Positions 17,473 to 25,357 of a stretch of 64,000 nt of DNA are shown one piece after another. The notes beneath the pieces were generated by a model. The model saw only the letters and a list, made by a program, of their open reading frames with translations, had not been told where the DNA came from and made no database searches. The translations under genes and the position numbers were made by a program. Where the stretch lies: positions 1-64,000 of the forward strand of contig NZ_JAQQTE010000023.1 of assembly GCF_028561565.1 (NCBI RefSeq), read 5' to 3'. How positions within the stretch are numbered: position 1 is the stretch's first letter; every line of letters starts with the position of its first letter. The stretch is from Gilvibacter sediminis. Lineage in GTDB: Bacteria; Bacteroidota; Bacteroidia; Flavobacteriales; Flavobacteriaceae.

Positions 17473-17542
17473 CGCCAAGCTAGCTTGAGCGTTTTTTTTA
17501 TGGAGCAGATTTAAATCGCACAGCGATTTGCGTTTTGATTTT
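17473..17542 (+). repeat. 70-bp exact repeat, copy B
   Basis: Second exact copy of 17058-17127. The identity shows recent duplication or gene conversion within an otherwise diverged array. Confidence 0.85.
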
Positions 17543-17571
17543 AACCTTGCTAAAATTTTGACACCCTCCAG

Positions 17572-18009
17572 TCATTCCATATCTTCAACTTGACCCCAGA
17601 TTGCGGGAAACTCAGAACCCAAAAGCCAGAGCTTATTCTCTCCGCCAATAATTGAATCTTTTAAGAGGAAAATGTAGGATCTATTTGTCTTTGCGATAGG
17701 ATCAACAATAGGAAGAATTGAATACTCTTTGCCCTTTTGGTAGGATTCTGAACTACACTTTATCAGTACGCTTAATTTGGGAGGTAAGTCCGAATCGATG
17801 GTTTCACCGATTATTAACGAATATGGAATCCCTCCTTCTGTATGGCAAAGTGTATTACTAGGATAAAAGTTTAAGAGTTTAATTTTAAATTCTTGATCTA
17901 CAGAAACGAAACCATATTGATCAATTTCAAAATAAGACTTCGGAATTTGATCACTAGTAGTTCCACAGGCACTAACAATGATAAATATTGCGACTAAAAG
18001 ACCTTTCAT
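17572..18009 (-). CDS. small lipoprotein of unknown function
   Basis: A 145-residue protein starting MKGLLVAIFIIVSACGTTS, a lipoprotein signal with Cys15. An ATG seven codons earlier is possible. The rest is probably a beta-rich periplasmic domain with two further Cys (LCHTEGG, LIKCSSES) that could form a disulfide. It is more AT-rich than its neighbours and lies between the hairpin array and the structured intergenic element, so it could be horizontally acquired. I do not recognise a family. Confidence 0.65.
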   Translation of the reverse strand: MKGLLVAIFIIVSACGTTSDQIPKSYFEIDQYGFVSVDQEFKIKLLNFYPSNTLCHTEGGIPYSLIIGETIDSDLPPKLSVLIKCSSESYQKGKEYSILPIVDPIAKTNRSYIFLLKDSIIGGENKLWLLGSEFPAIWGQVEDME

Positions 18010-18093
18010 AATATTCTCACTCTTGCACAAATGTATTGGTTTGTTTAATCGTTTTGAATCTAAATTGAGGGAACTGTGCTTTCCATTTAGTGA

Positions 18094-18206
18094 CCGGAAC
18101 CTCGCGCCAGCGATTGCAGCGGCATCCTTTTTACGAAGTGAAAAGATATAGCGGAAAGCGCGGCCGTGGAGTTAACATAGTTTACTTCACGGGGCGCCGT
18201 AAACGT
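18094..18206. other. structured intergenic element of flavobacterial type
   Basis: A GC-richer island inside an AT-rich gap (18031-18337). It holds CGATTGCAGCGGCATCC, a small hairpin CTTTT-tacgaagtg-AAAAG, GATATAGCGGAAAGC, and an outer GCGC/GCGC pairing, then a separate stem GTTTAC (18180-18185) with GTAAAC (18199-18204). From memory, closely similar strings (ATTGCAGCGGCATCC followed by AAAGATATAGCGGAAAGC) recur between genes in many Flavobacteriia. It could be a conserved RNA element or a mobile repeat. Confidence 0.5.
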
Positions 18207-18281
18207 TAAACAAAATTTACTCAAAACATGCAAATTTTTTTCTGTTAATTGTTTATTATTTTTTCATTTTTATTAAACAAA
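18205..18281. promoter_or_regulatory. TTAAACAA / TTGTTTA motif cluster upstream of the MerR gene
   Basis: GTTAAACAAA at 18205, TTGTTTA at 18249 and TTAAACAAA at 18273; the last two face each other as an inverted pair. A TATTTTTG box (18286-18293) follows directly. The same motif recurs before crtI. Probable operator sites of the MerR-type regulator. Confidence 0.45.
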
Positions 18282-18337
18282 AGCTTATTTTTGTGAATCG
18301 CTATATTGTGATTTAATTCATGAAGCCCCGTTGATGT

Positions 18338-19252
18338 ATGCTTGTTAAAACTCAGTTTAACATAAAGGATTTAGAGAACTTAAGTGGAGTAAAAGCGCAT
18401 ACCATTCGCATTTGGGAAAAGCGCTATGGCCTACTGGAGCCGAATCGTACGGATACAAACATCCGTAAATACGATCTGGAGAACCTTAAGAAGTTGCTCA
18501 ATGTAACTTTCCTTTATAATGAAGGCATTAAGATTTCTAAAATCGCAAAGTTGAGCGATACGGAGATCCAGCAGATCATTGAAGAACGCGCCAGTCAAAA
18601 GCAAGAGGACTACGCGATGAAGGCCTTTAAAACGGCCATGTTCGACTTTGATTACACCCTCTTTGCCACCACCTTCAACGAACTCAGCGAGCGCATCAGT
18701 TTTAGAGAGATCTTTATGGAGGTCTTCATTCCTTTATTACAAGAGATCGGTACATTATGGCAAACCGGAACGATAGACCCGGCCCACGAGCGGTTCATCT
18801 CTGAACTGATCAAACAAAAGATCATTGTAAACATCTCTAATCTACAGAGTGTACAAAAACCAGAACGCCAAGACATTCTTTTCTCTTTGTATCTACCGTA
18901 TGAAGAGATTCATGAAATTGGACTGCTGTACGCCCATTACGAGATCCTACAATCAGGTCATCAAACCATTTATTTGGGCAGTAATATTCCATTACCGAGC
19001 TTGCGCAATGTGCTCAAGCACCACGATAATGTTGTCTTTGTTTCCTTCTTTACCGTGAAACCAGACAAGGTTTCCATTTATGAGTACTTAAAGGAATTTG
19101 ATAAGATTATCAGTAAAGAACAAGCAAGTCAATTGTGGCTTATGGGGGCTAAGACCCGTGAGGTTGAGGCAGATAAGGTTCCAGATCATGTCACAGTTAT
19201 AGGGACCATTGAAGGGCTACTCGAAAAACTCAATTCATTAAAAAAATCTTAA
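18338..19252 (+). CDS. MerR-family regulator with cobalamin-binding-like domain (CarH/LitR type)
   Basis: A 304-residue regulator upstream of the carotenoid genes. An N-terminal MerR helix-turn-helix (FNIKDLENLSGVKAHTIRIWEKRYGLLEPNRT, about 7-38) is followed by a four-helix region and a Rossmann B12-binding-like domain (about 175-300). Compared with CarH photoreceptors, W141 and E151 of the W-x9-E-H motif are present, but the next His is R152. The lower-ligand motif ExHxxG is kept (EIHEIG, H192). In Thermus and Myxococcus, such proteins repress carotenoid genes in the dark and release DNA when light breaks the adenosylcobalamin bond. Regulation of crtI-Y, 53 bases downstream, is likely; B12 use is uncertain. 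Confidence 0.85.
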   Translation: MLVKTQFNIKDLENLSGVKAHTIRIWEKRYGLLEPNRTDTNIRKYDLENLKKLLNVTFLYNEGIKISKIAKLSDTEIQQIIEERASQKQEDYAMKAFKTAMFDFDYTLFATTFNELSERISFREIFMEVFIPLLQEIGTLWQTGTIDPAHERFISELIKQKIIVNISNLQSVQKPERQDILFSLYLPYEEIHEIGLLYAHYEILQSGHQTIYLGSNIPLPSLRNVLKHHDNVVFVSFFTVKPDKVSIYEYLKEFDKIISKEQASQLWLMGAKTREVEADKVPDHVTVIGTIEGLLEKLNSLKKS

Positions 19253-19271
19253 ATACGATCAGCAGCTTTCA

Positions 19272-19307
19272 TTTTGTTTAGAATTTGATTTAATTTGTTA
19301 AACAAAT
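19272..19307. promoter_or_regulatory. inverted-repeat operator candidate overlapping the crtI start
   Basis: TTTTGTTTA at 19272-19280 is followed by a near-perfect palindrome ATTTGTT-A-AACAAAT at 19293-19307, which includes the A and T of the crtI ATG. The motif matches those upstream of the MerR gene. Confidence 0.45.
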
Positions 19308-20766
19308 GAAGAAAAGCATTGCAATCGTAGGTAGCGGCTTCGCCTCTTTGGCCGCGGCATCTTATCTGGCAAAAGCCGGACACCAGGTGACCATCTTTGA
19401 AAAGAACAAGACCGTAGGCGGTCGTGCACGACAACTCAAACGCGACGGTTTTACCTTTGACATAGGCCCAACTTGGTATTGGATGCCTGATGTCTTTGAG
19501 CGATTCTTCGCTGACTTTGACAAAAAACCCGAAGACTTTTACGAACTGATCAAACTCAATCCGGCATACAGTGTATGTTTTGGTGAAATGGATTTCATTA
19601 CCATTGAAGACAGTTTGGAAAAGATCTGTAAGACCTTTGAAAAAGAAGAACCCGGCAGCGCAGCCAAACTTCAGAAGTTTATGGCTAAGGCCAAATCCAA
19701 CTACGACATTGCCATTAAAGATCTGGTATATCGCCCTGGGGTGTCTCCTTTAGAATTAGTTACACCCGTGACTATGCGTAAAATTGGGCAGTTCTTTAGC
19801 ACTATTGCAAAAGACGTTCGCGCCGAATTTAAAAATCCGCGTTTGGTCTCCATCTTGGAATTTCCTGTTTTGTTCTTAGGAGCAAAACCGAGCAATACGC
19901 CTGCCTTTTATAGTTTTATGAACTATGCAGATTTTGGGATTGGAACTTTTCACCCAAAAGATGGGATGTACTCCGTTATTGAAGGTATGAAGTCCTTAGC
20001 AGAATCGCTGGGTGTTGAGATCCGCACAGAGCACAATGTAGATTCCATAACCGTTAATGACGGTCATGCAACGGGATTGGTCTCTAACGGTGAAATACAC
20101 AAGGCAGACATTGTACTTAGCGGCGCAGATTACCACCACTCAGAAACCCTATTGCCAGCAGAGCACCGCCAGTATTCTGAGAATTATTGGAAGAAGAAGA
20201 CCTTCGCTCCCTCTGCTCTTTTATTTTATGTTGGCTTTGAAAAGCCTATTGAAAACGTAGAGCACCACACCTTATTCTTTGACGTGGATTTTGAAACCCA
20301 CGCCCACGATATTTATGATGAACCTACTTGGCCTGATGAACCTCTGTTCTATGCCAGTTTCCCTTCTAAGACCGATGACAATGCAGCTCCGGCAGGGAAA
20401 GAAGCAGGAATTTTCTTGATTCCACTTGCTCCTGGTTTGGAAGACACTCCAGAGATGCGTGAAAAATATTTCGACATTATTCTTACTCGCTTAGAGAAAT
20501 TGACACAGCAAGAAGTCAAAAAATACGTTATCTTTAAAGAGTCCTACTGTGTAAATGACTTCATTGAGGACTACAATTCTTACAAGGGAAATGCGTATGG
20601 TATGGCAAATACCTTGCTCCAAACGGCCTTTTTGAGACCAAAGCTGCGTAGTAAGAAAGTAAAAGACCTATACTTTACCGGTCAACTCACCGTTCCAGGG
20701 CCTGGAGTTCCTCCGTCCCTTATTTCAGGAAAGTTGGTAGCCGGTTTGATAGAAAATGATCATTAG
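19306..20766 (+). CDS. crtI: phytoene desaturase
   Basis: FAD enzyme that converts phytoene to lycopene by four desaturations. The 486-residue protein begins with the dinucleotide-binding motif IAIVGSGFASLAAASYLAKAGHQVTIFEKN, then GGRARQLKRDGFTFDIGPTW, and ends with the family's C-terminal signature DLYFTGQLTVPGPGVPPSLISGKL. Length and organisation are those of CrtI. It is first in crtI-crtB-crtZ-crtY and directly behind the MerR-type regulator. Confidence 0.95.
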   Translation: MKKSIAIVGSGFASLAAASYLAKAGHQVTIFEKNKTVGGRARQLKRDGFTFDIGPTWYWMPDVFERFFADFDKKPEDFYELIKLNPAYSVCFGEMDFITIEDSLEKICKTFEKEEPGSAAKLQKFMAKAKSNYDIAIKDLVYRPGVSPLELVTPVTMRKIGQFFSTIAKDVRAEFKNPRLVSILEFPVLFLGAKPSNTPAFYSFMNYADFGIGTFHPKDGMYSVIEGMKSLAESLGVEIRTEHNVDSITVNDGHATGLVSNGEIHKADIVLSGADYHHSETLLPAEHRQYSENYWKKKTFAPSALLFYVGFEKPIENVEHHTLFFDVDFETHAHDIYDEPTWPDEPLFYASFPSKTDDNAAPAGKEAGIFLIPLAPGLEDTPEMREKYFDIILTRLEKLTQQEVKKYVIFKESYCVNDFIEDYNSYKGNAYGMANTLLQTAFLRPKLRSKKVKDLYFTGQLTVPGPGVPPSLISGKLVAGLIENDH

Positions 20767-20780
20767 TACTCTATTGCAGC

Positions 20781-21623
20781 ATGAAAGCAACATTTGACAT
20801 CGTTTCTAACCTCTGTAGCCAAAAGGTGACCAATGCATACAGCACCTCGTTCTCCTTAGCCACTAAGATGCTCGCGCCGAGTATCCGACAAGACATTTAT
20901 AATATTTATGGTTTTGTTCGCTTTGCGGATGAGATTGTGGATTCCTTCCACGACTATGACAAAGCCGTACTCTTTGACCGCTTTTCACAAAGCTTGGAAG
21001 ACGCCTTGCACGACAAAATCCATTTGAATCCAATCCTCAATGCGTTCCAACACACGGTTCACAAATACAACATTCAAAAGTCATCCATTGATGCCTTTAT
21101 GAAGAGTATGCGTTTGGATTTGACCAAGACCGAATACCTCACAGATGCAGAATACAAGGAATACATCTACGGCTCTGCGGATGTGGTTGGCCTAATGTGC
21201 CTCATGGTCTTTGTAAAAGGAGATCTGGAGCGATATGACGCTCTAAAGGAGTCTGCAATGCACTTAGGATCTGCTTTCCAAAAAGTAAACTTTCTGCGTG
21301 ACTTAAAAGCCGATTTTGAAGGTTTGAGCAGAACCTACTTCCCGAACACCAACCTCAGCGCCTTAGATGAAGACGCCAAGAAAAGAATTATTGCAGAAAT
21401 CGAAGAAGACTTTGCAAAAGGCTATCAGGGAATATTACTTTTGCCAACAGAAGCGAAGTTCGGCGTATTTATGGCGTACCGCTATTACAGACGCCTGCTT
21501 AAAAAGCTTTACAGAACTCCCGCTATGGAAATTAAAAACAAGCGGATCAGAGTTCCCAATTACGAGAAGTTCGGGTTATTGACCCGTAGTTATGTGAAAT
21601 ATCAATTAAAATTAGTTCGATAG
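20781..21623 (+). CDS. crtB: phytoene synthase
   Basis: Condenses two geranylgeranyl diphosphates to phytoene. The 280-residue protein has the two Asp-rich Mg-binding motifs of the squalene/phytoene synthase family, DEIVD (in YGFVRFADEIVDSF) and DLKAD (in VNFLRDLKADFEGLSRTYFP). Fourteen bases separate it from crtI, and crtZ follows after 2 bases. Confidence 0.95.
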   Translation: MKATFDIVSNLCSQKVTNAYSTSFSLATKMLAPSIRQDIYNIYGFVRFADEIVDSFHDYDKAVLFDRFSQSLEDALHDKIHLNPILNAFQHTVHKYNIQKSSIDAFMKSMRLDLTKTEYLTDAEYKEYIYGSADVVGLMCLMVFVKGDLERYDALKESAMHLGSAFQKVNFLRDLKADFEGLSRTYFPNTNLSALDEDAKKRIIAEIEEDFAKGYQGILLLPTEAKFGVFMAYRYYRRLLKKLYRTPAMEIKNKRIRVPNYEKFGLLTRSYVKYQLKLVR

Positions 21624-21625
21624 TA

Positions 21626-22075
21626 ATGGATATACTGCTTTGGATATTGGTCTTTTTGACCACCTTTTGCATTATGGAATTCATGGCCTGGTTTACCCAC
21701 AAATATATTATGCACGGTTTTCTTTGGGTCTTGCACAAAGACCATCACCACAAGGATCACGGCAGCTGGTGGGAACGCAATGACGCCTTTTTTATCTTTT
21801 ACGCCGCTGTGAGTATTGGATGCTTTATAGCCTGGCAGTATTATGGCTTCTGGGCGGGACTGCCTATTGGACTGGGGATCTTCGCTTACGGATTCACTTA
21901 TTTTATGGTGCACGATATTTTCATCCACCAAAGATTTAAGATGTTCCGCAACGCCAACAATTGGTATGCACGCGGTATTCGCAGAGCGCACAAGATCCAC
22001 CACAAACATTTAGGCAAAGAAGACGGTCAGTGTTTTGGGATGTTACTTCCTCCGCTCAAATACTTTAAAAAATAA
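21626..22075 (+). CDS. crtZ: beta-carotene hydroxylase, CrtZ type
   Basis: Di-iron membrane hydroxylase that adds 3-hydroxyls to beta-carotene, giving zeaxanthin. The 149-residue protein has the His clusters of the fatty-acid-hydroxylase-like family: HKYIMH, HKDHHHKDH, HDIFIH and HKIHHKH, set between hydrophobic helices. It is 2 bases from both crtB and crtY and is evidently translated with them. Confidence 0.95.
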   Translation: MDILLWILVFLTTFCIMEFMAWFTHKYIMHGFLWVLHKDHHHKDHGSWWERNDAFFIFYAAVSIGCFIAWQYYGFWAGLPIGLGIFAYGFTYFMVHDIFIHQRFKMFRNANNWYARGIRRAHKIHHKHLGKEDGQCFGMLLPPLKYFKK

Positions 22076-22077
22076 CG

Positions 22078-22794
22078 ATGCAGTATCTGTACCTATGGTT
22101 AAACTTAGGTTCATTTATTGTTCCCTTCCTGTTTAGCTTCCACCCGCGTTTAAAGTTCTACAAGCGCTGGAAAGGATTCTTTTTAGGAGTCTTGGTAATG
22201 ATGGCGGTATTCATTCCATGGGACATTGCCTTTACGGTCAATGGTTTCTGGGGATTCAATCCCGATTATCTAAGCGGAATCTACCTATTCAACCTACCCA
22301 TAGAGGAATGGTTGTTCTTTATCTGTATCCCCTACGCCTGTATCTTTACGCATTACGCGCTCATTGAGCTTATGCCTAATGTGAAGCTCTCTAAAAGGGC
22401 CACTTCGGTTATTTATACGATCCTCGCTGCCGTTCTAGTGGTTGCACTTTGGTATACCAATCACCTTTGGTACACCGCCTTAAATTTTAGCTACGCCTTA
22501 ATTGTACTTGGAATAGTCTACAATTGGAGGCCTGAGCTCTTCAACCGATTCTTTTTGACCTATTTAGTGATCTTGATTCCCTTCTTTGTGGTCAATGGTG
22601 TTTTGACCGGAACAGGAATTGACGAACAAGTGGTTTGGTACAACAATGATGAAAACCTCGGTTTGCGTATGGGAACCATTCCCGTGGAAGACACTATTTA
22701 CAATATTGGAATGCTTTTAACGGTCCTGGCTATTACTGTTTACGTTTCGGGACCCGCAACTCAACGCGTGAGCAGTTCTTCTAAAAAGGCATAG
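22078..22794 (+). CDS. lycopene cyclase, CrtYc-CrtYd fusion type
   Basis: Cyclises lycopene ends to beta-ionone rings. The 238-residue membrane protein has six or seven hydrophobic segments and two half-repeats, each with the PxE(E/D) motif of heterodimeric-type cyclases: [10 protein letters not shown] (about residue 76) and [10 protein letters not shown] (about 210). This class is a fused CrtYc/CrtYd, common in Bacteroidota, and unrelated to FAD-dependent CrtY. Its last 34 bases overlap the end of the convergent TlpA-like gene. Confidence 0.92.
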   Translation: MQYLYLWLNLGSFIVPFLFSFHPRLKFYKRWKGFFLGVLVMMAVFIPWDIAFTVNGFWGFNPDYLSGIYLFNLPIEEWLFFICIPYACIFTHYALIELMPNVKLSKRATSVIYTILAAVLVVALWYTNHLWYTALNFSYALIVLGIVYNWRPELFNRFFLTYLVILIPFFVVNGVLTGTGIDEQVVWYNNDENLGLRMGTIPVEDTIYNIGMLLTVLAITVYVSGPATQRVSSSSKKA

Positions 22795-23333
22795 AAATCT
22801 GGATCATTCCAGGCTTTCGCACCTGTTTCTAAAAGCAGCACCTTCCCCGTTTTATCAATTACGGCAGTAGTAGGCAACGAATTACTTCTGATGACTTCTG
22901 GCGCCTGATAACTTTGGATAAAGACCGGCAGCTCATACCCTTTCTTATCCATAAAGGCTTGGAGTTTCTCTGGAGTTTCTCCGGAGACGAAATAGAAATC
23001 CACGCGATCTGCGAATTTATCATACAATTCCTGCATGGCGGGCATCTCTGCTATGCATGGAGGGCACCAAGTCGCCCAAAAGTTCACCAAAACTACTTTA
23101 CCTTTTGACTGCTCAAAATTCTCCGAGGCACCTCCTAAAGTTTGCAAGGGCCAGTTATAAGTATCTAAGCTGAGTTGCTCCTCCTCAGGTAAGCTGTCTG
23201 GAGCAAAGGCAAACAGGCGTTGAATCCCGGCTTTAATAGGAGTTCCTGTCTGAGGTACGATCAACAGAACAATCAGCAACACCATAAGGATGTTGCTCCA
23301 TTGTTTCTTAAAAAAGTTCTGGTCTAATTTCAT
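22761..23333 (-). CDS. membrane-anchored TlpA-like thioredoxin
   Basis: A 190-residue envelope thiol-redox protein. A basic start ([12 protein letters not shown]) and one membrane helix ([14 protein letters not shown]) are followed by a thioredoxin domain with [20 protein letters not shown] (active CxxC) and the cis-Pro region [10 protein letters not shown] prefer the ATG at 23333 over one 36 bases upstream, because a TATTTTTG box (23353-23346) sits between them and would give a leader of only a few bases. It is convergent with crtY and not evidently part of the pigment pathway. Confidence 0.85.
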   Translation of the reverse strand: MKLDQNFFKKQWSNILMVLLIVLLIVPQTGTPIKAGIQRLFAFAPDSLPEEEQLSLDTYNWPLQTLGGASENFEQSKGKVVLVNFWATWCPPCIAEMPAMQELYDKFADRVDFYFVSGETPEKLQAFMDKKGYELPVFIQSYQAPEVIRSNSLPTTAVIDKTGKVLLLETGAKAWNDPDFYAFLEELLTR

Positions 23334-23367
23334 GAATAGGTAGTCCAAAAATAAGCCGATTCCTTGC

Positions 23368-23398
23368 ATAAAAAAAGTCCCGCCTTTCAGCGGGACTT
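23368..23398 (-). terminator. terminator of the triple-repeat lipoprotein gene
   Basis: On the minus strand AAGTCCCGC, loop TGAAAG, GCGGGACTT, then a T run, 22 bases after the lipoprotein stop. It also separates this gene from the TlpA-like gene. Confidence 0.85.
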
Positions 23399-23420
23399 CA
23401 CTACAAAAATGTATTACTCC

Positions 23421-24488
23421 TTAATTTCGAGTAACTGTGATCGAATTGGAAAGGCTAAAACAGCCTACCAAATCGCTGGCATTGTTGCCAGGCATTGCGC
23501 CTTCTAGGCCGTCCTCAAAGCGCAAGTACCAGATTAGACATACTCCTACACCTGCAGCGTCAAAATCTACTGCTTCAAGAGCTGCCATTGTCGGTGGCAA
23601 TCCTAAGATGTTACCAGCATCATCAGTGATTACCCAAGTTGAATTCGTTCCGGTTTGCGTACCGTCTAAAGTGATTCCGCTAACCATGTCTGGAGTTCCA
23701 TCTACAGTGAAGGTAAATGGTCCACCGCTGATCATCCCTCCGTTTGGCGCGTTACGCACAACCTCAATTGGGTTAGATAAGCTAAAGTCTCCTTCTAGAT
23801 CGTTGGCGTTAAGACCAACTTCTGCTCCGACTAGACCGTCTTCAAAGCGCAGGTACCAGATCAAGCAAACACCACCTCCGGCGCCGTCAAAATCAACACC
23901 TTCTAAGGCTTCAAGAGTTGGTGGCAATCCTAAGATATTTCCGGCGTCATCAGTGACTACAAAACTTCTGTTTGTACCTGTAGCGGCCGGATCCGTGCTA
24001 ATTCCACTAACAAAATCAGGACTTCCGTCAACACAGAATTCAAATGGACCACCCATCAGAACACCAGCATTAGGAGCTGCGTTTCTGTTTACAGTGATCG
24101 AGTTTGATAAATCAAAAGTACCAGTAAGGTCGTTGGCGTTTGCTCCTACCTCTGCTCCTTGAAGATCATCTTCAAAACGCAGGTACCAAATCAGACAAAC
24201 ACCTACACCAGCACCGTCAAAGTCAACACCTTCTAGCGCTTCTATCGTTGGTGGCAATCCCAAGATATTTCCGGCGTCGTCAGTGACTACAAAAGTTCTG
24301 TTGGTTCCAACCGCATCAGGGTCTGTAGTAATACCGCTTACAAAGTCAGGGTTTCCGTCTACCAAAAAGGTAAATGGACCACCTTGAAGAGTTCCAGCGT
24401 CTGGAGCTGGAGTATTGTTGTCATCATCATTGCTACAGGCGGCAAAAAGCAAAGAAGCGAACAACAGGCTAAAAATTTTTCTTTTCAT
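23421..24488 (-). CDS. lipoprotein made of three tandem repeats of about 107 residues
   Basis: A 355-residue lipoprotein (lipobox FAAC, Cys18) with mature start CSNDDDN, matching the Bacteroidota surface-export signal. After a short linker it is three copies of one domain (about 33-137, 142-245, 250-354). Each has GGPFxFxVDGxPDxVSGI, TDDAGNILGLPPT, ALExVDFDxAG, GVCLIWYLRFED and FxLSNxIxVxRN. I know this unit only as a recurring module of surface proteins in Flavobacteriia, without an assigned function. TAAGTTTG at 24520-24513 is a likely -7 box. Probably a cell-surface or adhesion protein. Confidence 0.8.
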   Translation of the reverse strand: MKRKIFSLLFASLLFAACSNDDDNNTPAPDAGTLQGGPFTFLVDGNPDFVSGITTDPDAVGTNRTFVVTDDAGNILGLPPTIEALEGVDFDGAGVGVCLIWYLRFEDDLQGAEVGANANDLTGTFDLSNSITVNRNAAPNAGVLMGGPFEFCVDGSPDFVSGISTDPAATGTNRSFVVTDDAGNILGLPPTLEALEGVDFDGAGGGVCLIWYLRFEDGLVGAEVGLNANDLEGDFSLSNPIEVVRNAPNGGMISGGPFTFTVDGTPDMVSGITLDGTQTGTNSTWVITDDAGNILGLPPTMAALEAVDFDAAGVGVCLIWYLRFEDGLEGAMPGNNASDLVGCFSLSNSITVTRN

Positions 24489-24557
24489 GATTATAGTTTT
24501 TAATTACCGATACAAACTTAGTTCGGCCTCATAAAAAGAAATGTCAGCTAGCTTACA

Positions 24558-25223
24558 CTAAGCAGAAAATTTTAAACGAATCTCGTTTCTGCTAAAGTCT
24601 ATAAGCTCTTCAGCCTTGAATTTATTCATAATGGAATTCAGCGTGGGTCTTGAGGTTCCCAGCAATTTGGCGATGTCCTTTTGCGTGTACGGATGCTTAA
24701 TCACCGTATCTCCATTATAAGGACAGCAATAGCCGTAATCATCTGCCAGCTCTTTCAGGAATTCTTTGACGCGTGTTTCTGCGTCCTTATAAAGAATTAG
24801 ATCCAAGCGGCGCTCCAAACGCTTCAATCGGAATCCTATAAGCTTATAGATCCTAAAACTAAAACTGCGATTGTCTCGCATGAGTTCGTGCATGGTTCCA
24901 ACATCTACAGGGCAAATACTGGTACTGCCCAAAGCTTGCGCAAACTCATCGCGCTTCTCTTCACCTAAAATGGCTTTCTCGCCAAAGAGTTCGCCTTTAG
25001 TTAAAATGGCCTTGACCATTTCTTCGCCGTCTTCTGTGTAATAACCGAGTTTTACACGGCCTTCTTCAATCAAATAGACCTTACTGGCACTATCTTCTTC
25101 AAAGTAAATGTAGTCTTGTTTTTTGTAGGTATTGAAACTGTGATCTTTCTTGAATGCTTTGAATTTGTGGGGGCAAAGCATGGAAAACAGGTTAACCTCT
25201 TCAAAGAACCAAAGCGTCTTCAT
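24558..25223 (-). CDS. Crp/Fnr-family transcriptional regulator
   Basis: A 221-residue regulator: N-terminal cyclic-nucleotide-binding fold (VYLIEEGRVKLGYYTEDGEEMV, LTKGELFGEKAIL), a dimer helix, and a C-terminal winged helix with YTQKDIAKLLGTSRPTLNSIMNKF (about 182-205) as DNA-reading element. It lacks the Cys set of oxygen-sensing Fnr and the exact Arg/Ser pocket of cAMP-bound Crp, so the signal is unknown. It faces away from the oxidoreductase operon at 25358 and could control that operon or the lipoprotein. Confidence 0.88.
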   Translation of the reverse strand: MKTLWFFEEVNLFSMLCPHKFKAFKKDHSFNTYKKQDYIYFEEDSASKVYLIEEGRVKLGYYTEDGEEMVKAILTKGELFGEKAILGEEKRDEFAQALGSTSICPVDVGTMHELMRDNRSFSFRIYKLIGFRLKRLERRLDLILYKDAETRVKEFLKELADDYGYCCPYNGDTVIKHPYTQKDIAKLLGTSRPTLNSIMNKFKAEELIDFSRNEIRLKFSA

Positions 25224-25357
25224 AGCAATTATTTTTGTAGTGTCTGAGTCAACACCAAGGTATTGACCACGGTTAGTTATCTGTTTTAGACGCAGCTTTT
25301 TCTGCTTACTTACAAGTCACAATGAAATATGGTTAACTTTGTTTAAAACCACACCAA

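Larger units (their letters stand above)
17049..17570 (+). repeat. four-unit degenerate hairpin array downstream of tRNA-Leu
   Basis: Four related units of about 120-170 bases (about 17049-17178, 17179-17299, 17300-17472, 17473-17570; the last is truncated). Each complete unit has a terminator-like hairpin with a T run, then ATGG/TTGTG and GAGATT/CAGATT, then a second perfect hairpin whose arms differ between units: AAATCGC/GCGATTT, CAATTGC/GCAATTG, AACGCGC/GCGCGTT, AAATCGC/GCGATTT. Units 1 and 2 then share ATGCTAGCGTTTTGAG, and each complete unit ends in TCTCACC. This end resembles the 3' end of the neighbouring tRNA-Leu (GAGTCTCATTCCGGGTAC). I see no convincing gene in 17017-17571. Confidence 0.75.

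Noticed and set aside
17017-17570. CRISPR array
   Set aside because: Units are irregular in length, with hairpins and T runs rather than equal repeats and unique spacers, and no cas gene is near.
16823-18337. Genomic island inserted at the tRNA genes
   Set aside because: No integrase and no clear direct repeat of the tRNA end were found; the partial similarity to the tRNA-Leu 3' end is too short to assert an attachment site.
23437-24162. Long plus-strand frame opposite the triple-repeat lipoprotein
   Set aside because: It is the reverse reading of a strongly repetitive coding region; the lipoprotein has a signal peptide, promoter box and terminator, this frame has none.
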